A stretch of 64,000 nt of DNA from Chlorocebus sabaeus (lineage: Eukaryota; Chordata; Mammalia; Primates; Cercopithecidae), in the NCBI RefSeq assembly GCF_047675955.1, contig NC_132904.1, forward strand, positions 807,501 through 871,500, read 5' to 3'. Each line of letters opens with the position of its first letter. The first letter of the stretch is position 1. Positions 1 through 12,800 of the stretch are shown in pieces. Below the pieces are notes generated by a model. The model searched no databases, had not been told where the DNA came from, and saw nothing but the letters and a program-made list of their open reading frames with translations. The translations under genes were made by a program, and so were the position numbers.

Positions 1-737
1 GTACAGGTCGTCTCTACACACTTTTCTTTCATGTGGAACAGTGGATCCAGCTGATTCTGTGAAGTGCTTGGAGAAGAGACTGGCCCTTTTTCAGCTGTAT
101 CTCCACAGCATCCACCCCAGGCTCCCTGTTGCCTTCCCAGCTGCTTAGCAGAGTCTAGTGGCAAGAGGGTGAAGGGGGATAAGCAGAGCATGGAACACGG
201 CTGTGGCCTGAACAAGCGTGTTGGCAGCAGAGCAGGAGAGCCCATGGTCGGCTCCCTTCCCACCGTGTCTGCAGGGACCCGAAGCCCTTTGCTCCAGGGG
301 CGAGGGCATGGGCGGCCCAGCCCACTGTTCAGGGTGGGGCGTGGTGGGGTGAAGGCGGGTGTGGGGCAGGGGAAGATCACCAAGCAAGCTCCATGGCGGT
401 GCAGGGCCCTCCACACATTTCTGTTGTGATTGTGGATTAAGTTGTAACAATAACAAGAGAGCTATTGTTCAGACAACAAATGAGCAACATGAGCTGCGTG
501 TGGTCGGCTGGTGGTTTTGGTGGTGAGAAGGTTGGCAGGGAGACCTTTGGAGCAGGGCCCACGTGTGCTGAGAACGCTGCTGCTGCCCCCGAGGTGGCCC
601 TTGGTAGGCGGTCCTGAGTGCTGTCCTGGCCCCTGTGCCGGCCCCACCCCCGCATCTCCTGCTGGCTCTGGGGGTGCTCCGTGCAGCTCTGTGCTGTGCT
701 CAGCCCGTTGGGAGTGACTCTGACGTCTGTCTTTCAG
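1..737 (+). other. AP2A2: AP2A2 intron 4 (3' part)
   Basis: GC-rich intronic sequence ending in the tctttcag acceptor. No repeat family, exon or RNA gene was recognised. Confidence 0.7.
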
Positions 738-867
738 AGACACCATGGACAGCGTGAAGCAGAGTGCGGCCCTGTGCTTGCTGCGCCTGTACAGGACGTC
801 CCCTGATCTTGTCCCCATGGGCGACTGGACGTCCCGAGTGGTGCACCTGCTCAATGACCAGCACTTG
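738..867 (+). CDS. AP2A2: AP2A2 exon A (about residues 159-201), trunk
   Basis: Acceptor tctttcag, donor TTG|gtaagc, 130 bp. The exon encodes DTMDSVKQ... to NDQHL, part of the helical-repeat trunk. The first base completes a Gly codon from the preceding exon outside the window. Residue numbers here and below are counted back from the stop assuming a 940-residue protein. Confidence 0.97.
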
Positions 868-3800
868 GTAAGCGCCCTTGGCCTCGGTTCTCCCCACTCC
901 CCAGGTGACCTTTGGGATGGCCGTTGTGAAGACACCGTGGTGCACCTTCTCGGGATGCCCAGGAGAGGCTCTCGCAGTGGCTGCTGTGGCTGTGAGTGCC
1001 GAGGCCATGGCGGCCCTTCCTGGGGCTGGATGAGTAAGACTCCACCTCTGCTCATCCTGTGGCCAGGCACTGGCTGAAGCCCTTGTAGCACGGAGGCTCT
1101 GCAGACACCCACAACTGAGACACGTGTTTCCTGGAAACACCTGTCTAGTACGGGAAGCTCCTGCCTGGCGTCCTGGCTGCCTGTGCCCTCATCTAGGCTC
1201 CCATGCGCAGTCTCACTAATCCACATGCCTACTCCACGGGCCAGGCGCGGCGGTCATCCCCATGGTATAGGCATAGACCGGGGTGAAGGTTTGCAGCAAT
1301 TTGGTGATGTGTATTCAGGTGCCGTGAGAGGCAGGTGTGGGGGAGGGGCTGCGCCAGCGTGTGAGCCCCAGGGGCTGGGGGGTCACAGAGCCGTCCACCG
1401 CATTCAGCAGGGGTGGATGTGGGCAGAGTGGGCTTGTCCTGCCTGAACTCTGCTGTATGAGTAAGAGGGTCAGAGTTGGCAGGAGTGGAAACATTTCCTG
1501 CTGTGTGGGGAGGCGTATGGGCCGGTCACGCATTCACAAGGACCCAGGATCGAGGGCCGAGAACGCCACTTTCCCGTGTTGCCATGAGCCCCATCCTGGT
1601 GGGGGAGCCTTTCAGACAGCGCTGCTGGAGATGTCGTCCACCATCCTGTGGACCCTGGGAGGTCGTGGGATTTTCCAGCTTTGCAGTCAAGGAGGCTGAA
1701 GCTCAGAAAAAGGAAGTGTCCTCTCACAGCCCCAGGCCTGTACCCGGAGTGAGCGTGCTGGGGCCTTGGGCGTCCAAGAGTGTGCGGGTGAAGCAGCTGT
1801 GTGGGAGCCGTGAGTCGGCAGGGCCTGGTCAGGAAGGCAGGCCCTGGGCTCCTGCTCCACATGGCAGCCGGGCACTGGGCTGCTGAGGGGCCGGGGCTGC
1901 CTGCTTTCCCCTGGGCCTTCTGCAGACAGGATCTGGGCACGCTCCGTGGGACTGGCCGGGGCTGCTGTCATTGCTCCTGCCTTGGAGGGAAGTTTCTGCG
2001 GCCATGCGGCCGTAGGGTCACCCTGAGTGCTTTTCAGGGTGGCAGGGCCTTGCCTTAGGTGGCCACGAGGACACCTCTCCTTGGATGCTGTATGATTCTG
2101 TGACCCCAGCTACTTGGTTTGCTTTTTGTATTTTTATGCATGTGGCTTTATTTCACCAGGCGCTTGAGTCAGCATCTTCTTGGTTAAAGGCAACAGAAAC
2201 TCTTCCTGAAGGGGTGCCACAGCCAACACCAGGGTGGGCTCCCTGCTGACCAGCACTTTCCCATCTTACCTCTCCCAGCTTGTACGCCCACGCCCCCGGC
2301 AGGCTGTCTTTTGTGTGGCCATGGCTTTTGTCGAGTGCCTTCCACCTCTGACAGTGAAGGCCTGAGGCTTGGCTTCTCTGGTCTCAAGTCATGAGCCCCC
2401 AAGAAAGGTGTCATTTGCTCACTAGAGTGAGTGAGCTCCCCCATGTGTCCTTCAGGGAGGTCTTGTGGAGTGGGGCAGGAGGCGTGCGCAGGACCAGGTG
2501 GGTGAGGGTCAGAAGGTCGGCGGTCAGGCGTGCACCCAGACCTTGGGCATGGTGGGGAGGGTGGTGATGTGGCCTGAGTGCTGCATGGGCACCATGCTGA
2601 GCCTTGGGTCTTGTAGCCTGAGGGTGGCCTGATGGAGCAGACAGGTTGGAGTGGACAAGGACAGCAGACACCATGGAGAGAAGGGTTGGGGGGCCAGGCC
2701 AAGGGCTGGAGGCCACTGAGGAGACACTGAGGTCGCCGCGGCGCCAGCTGCCGCCACAGGGGTGGGGCCATGTGTCGCGTGCCTGAGTGTGCTCGAGAGG
2801 CCTCTTGCAGTCTCAGTGCAGGGGGAGGACATCCTAAGTGAGAGGCTGAGCTCAGTGCCCATGAGTGCCTGTCAGCCTGTCACAGGGGCGTTCTAGATGC
2901 GTGTTCCCTGGGGGAACACACCCTGGACATTCAGGAGTCCCGTGGGGAATGACTCTGCCCTCATGGAAGTTACATATACAGACCTGCAGTTTCTTACAAG
3001 TTCTTCATTGGATTTGGCAAAATCTGTTAGCACTTTGCTCACCGAGAAATACAGGAAGAAGACCAATCAGAGCCATTTCTTTCTTATAGCTTTCATGTTT
3101 TCCTTGCCAAGGTCACAGGCATAGCAGGTCTCTGAGGAGAGTGCCGTGCTATAGTAGCTGTACCCCAGCCAGTCTCAGGAGCCGTGGTGCAGGGCGAGCG
3201 GTGGGGGGACTGCATCAGTCATTCGAGTAGACATTTTCTTTGAGACAGAGTCTCGCTCTGTCGCCCAGGCTGGAGTGCAGTGGCACGATCTCAGCTCACT
3301 GCAAGCTCTGCCTCTCAGGTTCCCGCCATTCTCCTGCCTCACCCCGCTGAGTAGCTGGGACTACAGGCGCCTGCCACCTCACCTGGCTAATTTTTTGTAT
3401 TTTTATAGAGACAGCGTTTCACCGTGTTAGCCAGGATGGTCTCCATCTCCTGACCTCGTGATCCGCCCGTCTCGGCCTCCCAAAGTGCTGGGATTACAGG
3501 CTTGAGCCACTGCACCCGGCGACATTTTCTTTGAGACAGAGTCTCGCTCATCACCCAGGCTAGAGTGCAGTGGTGCGATCTCAGCTCACTGCAAGCTCCA
3601 CCTCCCGGGTTCAGGTGATTCTCCTGCCTCAGCTTGCTAAGTAACTGGGATTACAGGCGAGCGCCACCTCGCCCGGCTAATTTTTGTGTTTTTAGTAGAG
3701 ATGGGGTTTCACCATGTTGGTCAGGCTGGTCTCGAACTCCTGACCTCAGGGCATCCGCCTGCCTTGGCCTCACAGAGTGCTGGGATTACAGTGTGAGCCA

Positions 3801-6800
3801 CCGCTCCCGGCACAAGTAGACATTTCCTGAGCTCACTGTTTACATTTTCAGAGTGAATTGGTATCATTTATTTCATATTTTTGAAAAAAATTTATGGGAG
3901 AATGTCTTTACGTAATTGAAGTCTTTTTTCAAGAGATCTGAGTGACTGAATCCCTGGTGGCTGTCCTGGAGCAGTAACAGGCTGCCCGGTGCTTTATCCT
4001 GGAGTGGTAACAGACTGTCTGGTGCTGTGTCCTGGAGCGGTAACGGGCTGTCCGGTGCTGTGTCCTGTAGCGGTAACGGGCTGTCCGGTGCTGTGTCCTG
4101 GAGCGGTAACGGGCTGCCCGGTGCTGTGTCCTGGAGCGGTAACGGGCTGCCCGGTGCTGTGTCCTGGAGCGGTAACAGACTGCCCGGTGCTGTGTCCTGG
4201 AGCGGTAATAGGCTGCCCGATTCTGTGTCCTGGAGCGGTAACAGGTTGCCCGGTGCTGTGTCCTGGAGTGGTAACGGGCTGCTCGGTGCTGTGTCCTGGA
4301 GCAGTAACAGACTGTCCGGTGCTGTGTCCTGGAGCGGTAACGGGCTGCCCAGTGCTTGGGGAGGACCACTTGTGTCCTGGGACCCGAATCCGTTCTCACT
4401 GAGGCCAGGAGGAGCGGGGAGGGAAGACGTGCTGGGCCTGGTGGCCTCATCCAGTCTGTGGTGGTTCAGTGACTGCCAGGGCCACTTTCCAAAAAGGAGA
4501 ATGGAAAAGGACTTCTCCAGTTGCTCTTTTCTACAGTCTCATTTCTGGGTTGTAAAGATTCAAATCAGTCTAAGGGTCGTGTCTCCCTCTGCGATGAACA
4601 TGAGTGATTAAACCAGAGGCAGCAAGTGCAGATGACGATGGAGGCCAGGCCAGGAGAGGACAGCAGGCCAGGTGGCGTGTGCAGCCCACATGCTTGACCT
4701 GCATGGTGGATATGGCCCTCTGGCTCTTTGACGCTGGCAGGGATCTGGGCTAAGCATGACAGAACTTCCCAGTTTTTAAGGAGAAGCTGGAAGAAGAAAA
4801 CCTACGTGTGCCGTCTTGGAGAACATTGTAGGTTTCTCGGGGTAGGCCTGAGGCCAGAGTAGCTGTGGGCTGCCAGTGTGCTGCTGGTTGGTTTCAGGTT
4901 TTGTTTGGAAGATGAGTTAACACAAGTGGTTAGCTTCAGTTGTTTTGACTGTCTGTTGTGTGTGTGTTTTCTTTCAGGGTGTGGTAACTGCAGCCACAAG
5001 TCTGATCACCACTTTAGCACAGAAGAACCCAGAAGAGTTTAAAACCTCCGTGTCTCTGGCTGTCTCCAGGCTAAGCAGGGTAAGTCTGTTTGTGGGGGAA
5101 CAGAAGTCAGGGTGGGTTTTGTCTTGGTTATTTAATTATTAGCTTACTTGTAGAATGCAAGGTATTTGGTCAGTTTATAAATTCAGAGGTGAAAACCAAC
5201 TTGGCTTCTCTGTCAACCTTCTTGTTAATTGAGAACTGTCCCGTCTGTAGAGAAACACAGCTCCCTGTTCCCATCGTGTGAGCAAGCACCCAACACCACG
5301 TGGGTGGAGGAGGGGCACCCAGGGGTCCTGTGGCCCCCACTGGGGAAGCATGGCTGGCGCTTCGTGGACCTACCATCTGGTGTGCACGCTAAAGCCTGCT
5401 GTTCAGCTTCCTGTTTTGAGTTTTATGCAGATGGACCTGCAGCACACGTTCTTTTGTTTTGTGTGCAGCTGTTATACATTCACATTTGATGCTTCATGGA
5501 ATCGGCTGTGTGAATTGACCCCTGCAGTTTACCCGCTGTCCTGTTGAACATTTAGCTTCTTGTCCTCTGAGGCTGCTGTGCATCCTCCAGCATGAGCAGT
5601 CTGGGATGTCCCTCGGTTTCCATGTGCGTGAGGTGCTGCGAGTGTCTGCTGAGATGTGGCATGGCTCAGCTGGGGGCTGCAGCTCCTGAACCTGAGGAGG
5701 CGGGTGTTGCCAGACCAGCTTCCCCTGTGGTGCACCTGGCTCTCGCAGCAGCAGCAGGAGGCGCAGGCTGGCATGTGTGGTGTTAGTCCCTTGGGTTTTA
5801 GTCATCTGGGTGTATAGTAGGATCTCTGTGATTTTTTTTTTTTTTTTTTTTTTTGAGATGGAGTCTCACTTTGATGCCCAGGCTGGAGTGCAGTGGTGCA
5901 ATCTCGGCTCACTGCCACCTCCGTCTCCTTGATTCAAGGGATTCTCCTGCCTCAGCCTCTGGAGTAGCTGGGACCACAGTCACCCGCTGCCACGCCTGGC
6001 TCATTTTTGTATTTTTAGTAGAGATGAGGTTTCACCATATTGGCCAGGCTGGTCTCGAACTCCTGACTTCAAGCAACCTACCTGCCTTGGCCTCCCAAAC
6101 TGCTGGGATTACAGACATGAGCCACTGCACCTGGCCTCTTTGTGATTTAACTTTACATTTTCCTGATTATCAGTGAGGTTGAGCAACTTTGCCTGTTGAT
6201 TGGCTATTTGGCTGTCTTGTTTTGTGAAGTGCCTAAGTCTTTTACCCATTTTTACCCTGGATTGTCCGTTTTTTGTGTTGAATATTTCGCCATTAAGGAT
6301 GATGTCTGCTTTAGAATTCTGTTGTTGTTGATACTGTTCATCACATTAAAGAAGTTGCTTTATCTAGTTTGCCAAACAATTTTTATCATTAACTGGTAAA
6401 ACCACTTGAACTTGGAGTTTTCTTTGTGGGAAACTTTCTTTTTTTTTTTGAGATGGGGTCTCGCTTTTGGTGCCCAGGCTGGAGTGCAATGGTACGATCT
6501 CGGCTCACTGCAACCTCCACCTCCCAAGTTCAAGCAATTCTCCTGCCTCAGTCTCCCAAGTAGCTGGGATTACAGGTACGCACCACCATGCCTGGCTAAT
6601 TTTTTAGCAGAGACGGGGTTTTTCTATGTTGGTCAGGCTGGTTTCGAACTCCCGACCTCAGGCGATCTGCGCACCTTGGCCTCCCAAAGTGCTGGGATTA
6701 CAGCTGTGAGCCACTGCACCTGGCCGGGAAACTTCCTTTTTTTGAGACGGAGTCTAACGTTGTCCCCGAGGCTGGAGTGCAGTGGTGCAATATCCGCTCA

Positions 6801-9800
6801 CTGCAAGCTCCACCTCCCGGGTTCATGCCATTCTCCTGCCTAATCCTGTAGCTGGGACTACAGGCGCCCGCCACCACGCCTGGCTAATTGTTTTGTATTT
6901 TTAGTAGAGACGGGGTTTCACCGTGTTTGCCAGGATGGTCTCGATCTCCTGACCTAGTGATCCGCCCGCCTCGGCCTCCCAGAGTGCTGGGATTACAGGC
7001 GTGAGCCACCGCCCTGGCCCTGGCTGGGAAACTTTCTAATTATGAATTTAATTTATTTTATAAGTTGTGGAACTGTGCATGTTTTCTTTTTCTTTTTTTT
7101 TCTTTTTTGTTTTTGTTTTTTGAGTCGGAGTCTCACTCTGTTGCCCAGGCTGGAGTGCAGTGGCATGATCTCGGATTGCTGCAACCTCCACCCGGGTTCA
7201 AGCGGTTCTCCTACCTCAGCCTCCCGAGTAGCTGGGATTATAGGCCCTCGCCACCATGTCCAGTTGATTTTTGTATATTTTTGGTGGAGATAGGGTTTCA
7301 CCACAGTGTCCAGGCTGGTCGCGAACTCCTGACCTCAAGTGATCCTGCCTGCCTTGGCCTCCCAAAGTGCTGGGGTTACAGGCAGGAGCCGCCACGTCCG
7401 GCCTCCTTTCCTCTGCTTTCTTTGGGTTAATTTGCTAGTCTCTGTTTATTATTTATTTATTTATTTATTTTTGAGACAGGGTCTTGCTTTGTCGCTCAGG
7501 CTGGAGTGCAGTGGCACGATCTCAGCTCACTGCAAGCTCCGCCTCCTAGGTTCGCACCATTCTGCCTCAGCCTCCCGAGTAGCTGGGACTACAGTTACCC
7601 ACCACCACGCCTGGCTAATGTTTTGTATTTTTTAGTGGAGACAGGGTTTCACTGTGTTAGCCAGGATGGTCTCGATCTCCTGACCTCGTGATCTGCCCAC
7701 CTCAGCCTCCCAAAGTGCTGGGATTACAGGTGTGAGCCACCGCGCCCAGCCTAGTCTCTTCTTAAACCCTTGAGATGAATTTTTGTTGCTTTTCTCTTTA
7801 TATTTGTTTCAAATATGTACAGTTAAGGCTATATATTTCTCTCTCAGCCTGTGCTTAGCTATGTACATGTTTGAGAGACAGCTCATGTTGGCTGTGTCTC
7901 TGTCTCGGAAGTGCTGTGGTTCTTGCCTTTCCTGCTTTGTGTTTGTGCCCTTCAGCCCTGTCTTTGACAGACAGCCTAGAACTTGCCTCCCTGTAGCAGG
8001 AGTCTGTGACCCAAGTCTGGGCTGGCATCTTGCAGCTTAGGGCAGGAGTCAGGGTGAACTTTTCTAAATGGGTTCACTTATGGCCTAAAAGTGTCACACA
8101 TGTGAGCTTTGTAGGAAGGGAGGAACTACACTGACCTCCCAGAAACAGGAGACACCAGGCTGTATGTCAGTGGAAATGTGAGGTGGTCGTGATTGTCACT
8201 TGTTCGTGAGGTTGACAGAGGATCTGCCAAGCCAAAGGCCGCATTGGACAAAGAGATGGGATGTGAATGAGGCGGGCAGCCTCCCTGCCTCAGCGAGCTC
8301 ACCATCTGGGTTGACCTGTGGTCGGGGGGAACTGTGGGGTTGTGGGGAAGGGTCAGAGTGCCGGCTTCTGGGGGTGGGGGTGTGCTTCTTCCTTCTGAGG
8401 AGCCTAAAGCTCTCTCTTTCGTTTCATTCATGTTCTGGTCCACAAAGGAAAGACTGTAGTTTCAAATCCAGGTGCTATGGTGTCTTGTACCGAGTGAGGG
8501 TTGCCGCTCAGCTGCGGCAACGTGTTGCCAAGTGACAGCACAGCCCTCTCACAGCGAACCTGGGGGTACCAAACAGTGTCAGACGCTCCTGGCACATGAA
8601 ACAAAACCATTTTTCCAGCTCAGGCATGACCCGAGGAGTGAGTATGGCTTTTCTTTGGGTCCCTGCAGCGGGGGCTCGTGCCCAGCAGCGTGTCTGATTG
8701 CCTTTGCTGTCTTACAGATCGTGACGTCCGCATCAACAGATCTTCAGGATTACACTTACTATTTTGTCCCGGCTCCCTGGCTGTCTGTCAAACTGCTGAG
8801 GCTGCTGCAGTGCTACCCACCCCCAGGTAACGCGCAGGCCGCGGCTCCTGAAGCTGCACCAGCGCCGGTCTGATTCCCTGTCTCAGATTTAAGTGGTTTG
8901 TTTATTATTTTAAGAAGTGTGTTACTAGCCCTGCCTCTTGATTCATCGACCTTTCTGCCAGTACTGCCATATGCGCTGGCTTTTGTGGAGCAATTATTGC
9001 AGAGCCTACAGTTTTGTTAGGGTTTGGGTCTATTGTGCTTTTATAGTATCAGATCTGTGCAGGTTTTCTTTGAGACGGAGTCTCCCTTTGTTGCCCAGGT
9101 TGGCGTGCAATGACGCGATCTCAGCTCACTGCAACCTCTGCCTCCTGGGTTCAAGCGATTCTCCCGCCTCATCCTCCTGAGTAGCTGGGATTACAGGCAC
9201 CTGCCATCATACCCAGCTCACTTTTGCATTTTTGTAAAGACGGGATTTCACCATGTTGGCCAGTCTGGTCTTGAACTCCTGACCTCAGGTGACTGGCCTG
9301 CCTCGGCCTCCCAAAGTGCTGGGATTACAGAAGTGAGCCACTGTGCCCGGCCTTTCTCAGTTTTGTAAATGCTCCTGGCTGGGTACACAGATGTGAATGA
9401 ACTCTATTAAAAATGCTCTCATGATGTATGGGTACAGCTGGGAGGGGCAGGGCGGGCTGTGGGCCACTGGAGCCTGGTGAGCACCATTCTGTCTTGCCCA
9501 GAAGACCCTGCAGTGCGAGGCCGCCTGACTGAGTGCCTGGAGACCATCCTGAACAAAGCCCAAGAACCACCCAAGTCAAAGAAAGTCCAGCACTCCAATG
9601 CGAAGAATGCCGTGCTCTTCGAGGCGATCAGCTTAATCATTCACCATGACAGGTGTGTCGGCTGCCTGTGGAGAGGACTTCATCTTGCGCACGCACACAC
9701 GTTCCTTCTCGTTGGCATGAGACTGGGCTGATCATGTCTAGTTAGTTTGTCCACTCCACGGGCCTTCCCTTCGTCTTGCCTGTCTGCTCCCTGCTGGACC

Positions 9801-12800
9801 CTTTTCTTTCTGTGCAGCTCGGCTCGTCCTCCTCTGAGCTCACCATGAATTGCTTTGCTGACTGTGGTCTCATCCCCCAAAAGGGCCTTTTCCTCCTTCT
9901 TCTGAGCATCCCCACTCCTGACTCGCTTCTCGTGTCATGGAACGGAGAGGAGACGGGAATGGGGTAGGGGGTGTATGCACATGTCCTGTGACTTGGCTGG
10001 ACGTAGAGCCATACTTGGTGGGTCCAGGGTCCCAGGGCAGTGCTGGAAACGGCTGTGCCCATCCACACAGCACAGAGGCACAGGGTGGGTGGCTGGCCAC
10101 TCCACACAGCCTGGAGGGTCTGCCTCCTCTGCCCCCACCACACAGCCTGGAGCGTCTGCCTCCTCTGCCCCCACCACACAGCCCGGAGCGTCTGCCTCCT
10201 CTGCCCCCACCACACAGCCCGGAGCGTCTGCCTCCTCTGCCCCCACCACACAGCCCGGAGCGTCTGCCTCCTCTGCCCCCACCACACAGCCCGGAGCGTC
10301 TGCCTCCTCTGCCCCCACCACACAGCCCGGAGCGTCTGCCTCCTCTGCCCCCACACCTTTTCTGCTCAGTAGTTGTGGTGAACTGCATGTGGGCTGGCGT
10401 GGGTCTTGCGTGTGGTGCCGTGCTTTAGGGTCCTGTGAGAATGAGATTGCAGCTCCCACCAGGCTCCCGATAATGAGGAAACATGCCAGGCTGTGGGCAG
10501 ACGCTCTCTACAGCTAGTGAACACCACCCATTTGCTACTACAGCATTTTTACAAATGATGAAAACTCAGTCTGAGAGTCAGACTTCAGAGCTGGGAGCTA
10601 TTAAAAGTGAAATTTCCCATTTTGGAGAAAGCTCTGTTGTTACGTGAGGAGAACCACGTTCTGAAGGGACAGTAGAGTGAGTGGGGCAGCAGCCACGCTC
10701 CCGGCCTTCTCAGCCTTCTCCCTGCCCCGGGCTGGTGCCTCTGACTGAGACCCCATTGCCGGTCACAGCTTGACCGGCCTCCTGCGAGCCTCATGCAGAT
10801 TGAGGCCCAGGAGGTGCTGGGAAGCTCCAGTGGATGCATGGGCTGCTGACTGTCCCTGGGGGGATGCACAGAATGGATGCAAAACGGACGTCAGGGGTAG
10901 GGGTGAGGTGCATCCGGCGAGGCTCCCGAGTTCCCACGTGAACTCCCAAGTCACCCACTTGCGGTGGCGGTGAGTGTGGTGTGACTTTGCTGTCTGCCAT
11001 CTGGACCCGTCGGGGAACGCGGGCTGTGTCCAGTTTGTGTCGCACTTGCTGAGGAAACCGCCCCCCCCCCCACTTCCCCTCCCTCCACACAGTGAGCCGA
11101 ACCTGCTCGTCCGTGCCTGCAACCAGCTGGGCCAGTTCCTGCAGCACCGCGAGACCAACCTGCGCTACCTGGCCCTGGAGAGCATGTGCACGCTGGCCAG
11201 CTCCGAGTTCTCCCACGAGGCTGTCAAGACACACATCGAGACTGTCATCAACGCCCTGAAGGCGAGTACCCTGTCCTCGGGGTCTGCTCACACCCTGCGC
11301 AGGTGCTGTGGGCCTTCCTGTGAAGGCTGGGGGGACGCAGTGCTTCCTGACTCCCCGCAGAGATGGAGGTGGTGGCTGGTGCTGCTGGCCTCTGCCTGTC
11401 ACCTACTCTTGGGAGGTCACACCACAGTTGAGGGCCATGCTGCCTGGCGATGGCCAGGACGGCCCTGCTCTCTTGGTTAGGCTGAGCACACAAGTCCCTG
11501 GCAGCGCTTTCCCTGCTGGGGGCAGGTCCCCGTGTGCCATGCTGCACGTGCATAGTGCCAACAAGTAGAAATAGTTCTTCTTGGTAGAAAGATGAAATTT
11601 TTTCCCTTATCTCTGAGAAAATCCTCCTTTTGCAAAGGAAACTCACTTTATTTGGGGATTGAAATTTCAGAGTTGGAAGACCCAGTTGAGGTTGGCCATT
11701 GCCAGCCTTTGTGAGTCTCCAGAGCGACCCCGAGGGTTCGTTCCATGTAGGACGTGTCTGCCACGTCCTTAGTCACCGGTGTGCATGTGTTAGGAGGTGG
11801 GAGGTGGGGAGCTGCACGTCTCCCGTCTGGCTCAGCCTCAGGCTGTGGCAGGGCCGCTCCCAGCCCTCCACACGTCTGTGTGCAGCTCACGGGTGTTCTG
11901 GGTGGCGTGTAAGGGGCTCGTGGTGGGCGTTTGGTATTCTGGATTCTTCTTGGTCCTGGTTCGGTGTGTGTTTTAGTCAATCCCTATTGTCAGAAAGGCT
12001 GGACACTCATTTGCATATGGCCAGTGCTAGGGCTGGCGATGCCCACTCTCCTGCCCTTTGCTGGGAGCAGAGCTATGCAGACCTCGGGCTTTCTCATGCT
12101 GCAGAGCCTCTTGGGGGCTCATCAGCACGGGCTCCGGGGTGGGGCGTGAGAACCTGCCTTGGGGCAGCTCCACGGCAGTGCCGGAGGCAGCGGGTCTTCA
12201 GCTTCATGGGAGAGAGGCCTTAATAACCTGCACCAGGCAGTGCGCTTGGTCCTAGTGAAGCTGGCCTGTGCGGAGGGAGGCGCGGGCGAGCGGAGGGAAC
12301 CCAGGCAGTGCGCTGGGACCTAGCGAAACCGGCCTGTGCAGTGGGAGGGCCCGGTGAGTAGGCGGAACTCTTTTCCGGGCCATCCAGACACATGCGGCCC
12401 GAGTGCGGGTCGGCTCCCTGGACCTGGATGTGTGTGTGTGAGGGAAGCTCAGAGTGGGCGTTGAGATGTGGTGCCGGGCCTGTCCCCAAGCCTGGGCCTT
12501 GCTCCTGTGGCCTCTTACTCTCTGCCTTGTTCCCCAGACCGAGCGGGACGTGAGCGTGCGGCAGCGGGCCGTGGACCTCCTCTATGCCATGTGCGACCGC
12601 AGCAACGCCCCACAGATCGTGGCCGAGATGCTGAGCTATCTGGAGACGGCCGACTACTCTATCCGAGAAGAGATTGTGAGTTCTGGTGGCCTCTGAGTCC
12701 TCTCCTGCCACAAGCATGAATCTCAGGGGCAGGATTTCCTTCGTGCTCTATGATTCTGTCCCACAGGGCTTGATTGAGAGCCCATGAGATGCTGGATACA

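Noticed and set aside
3634..7691. Many short frames of 60-145 codons
   Set aside because: They are translations of antisense Alus (typical phrases such as [20 protein letters not shown]).
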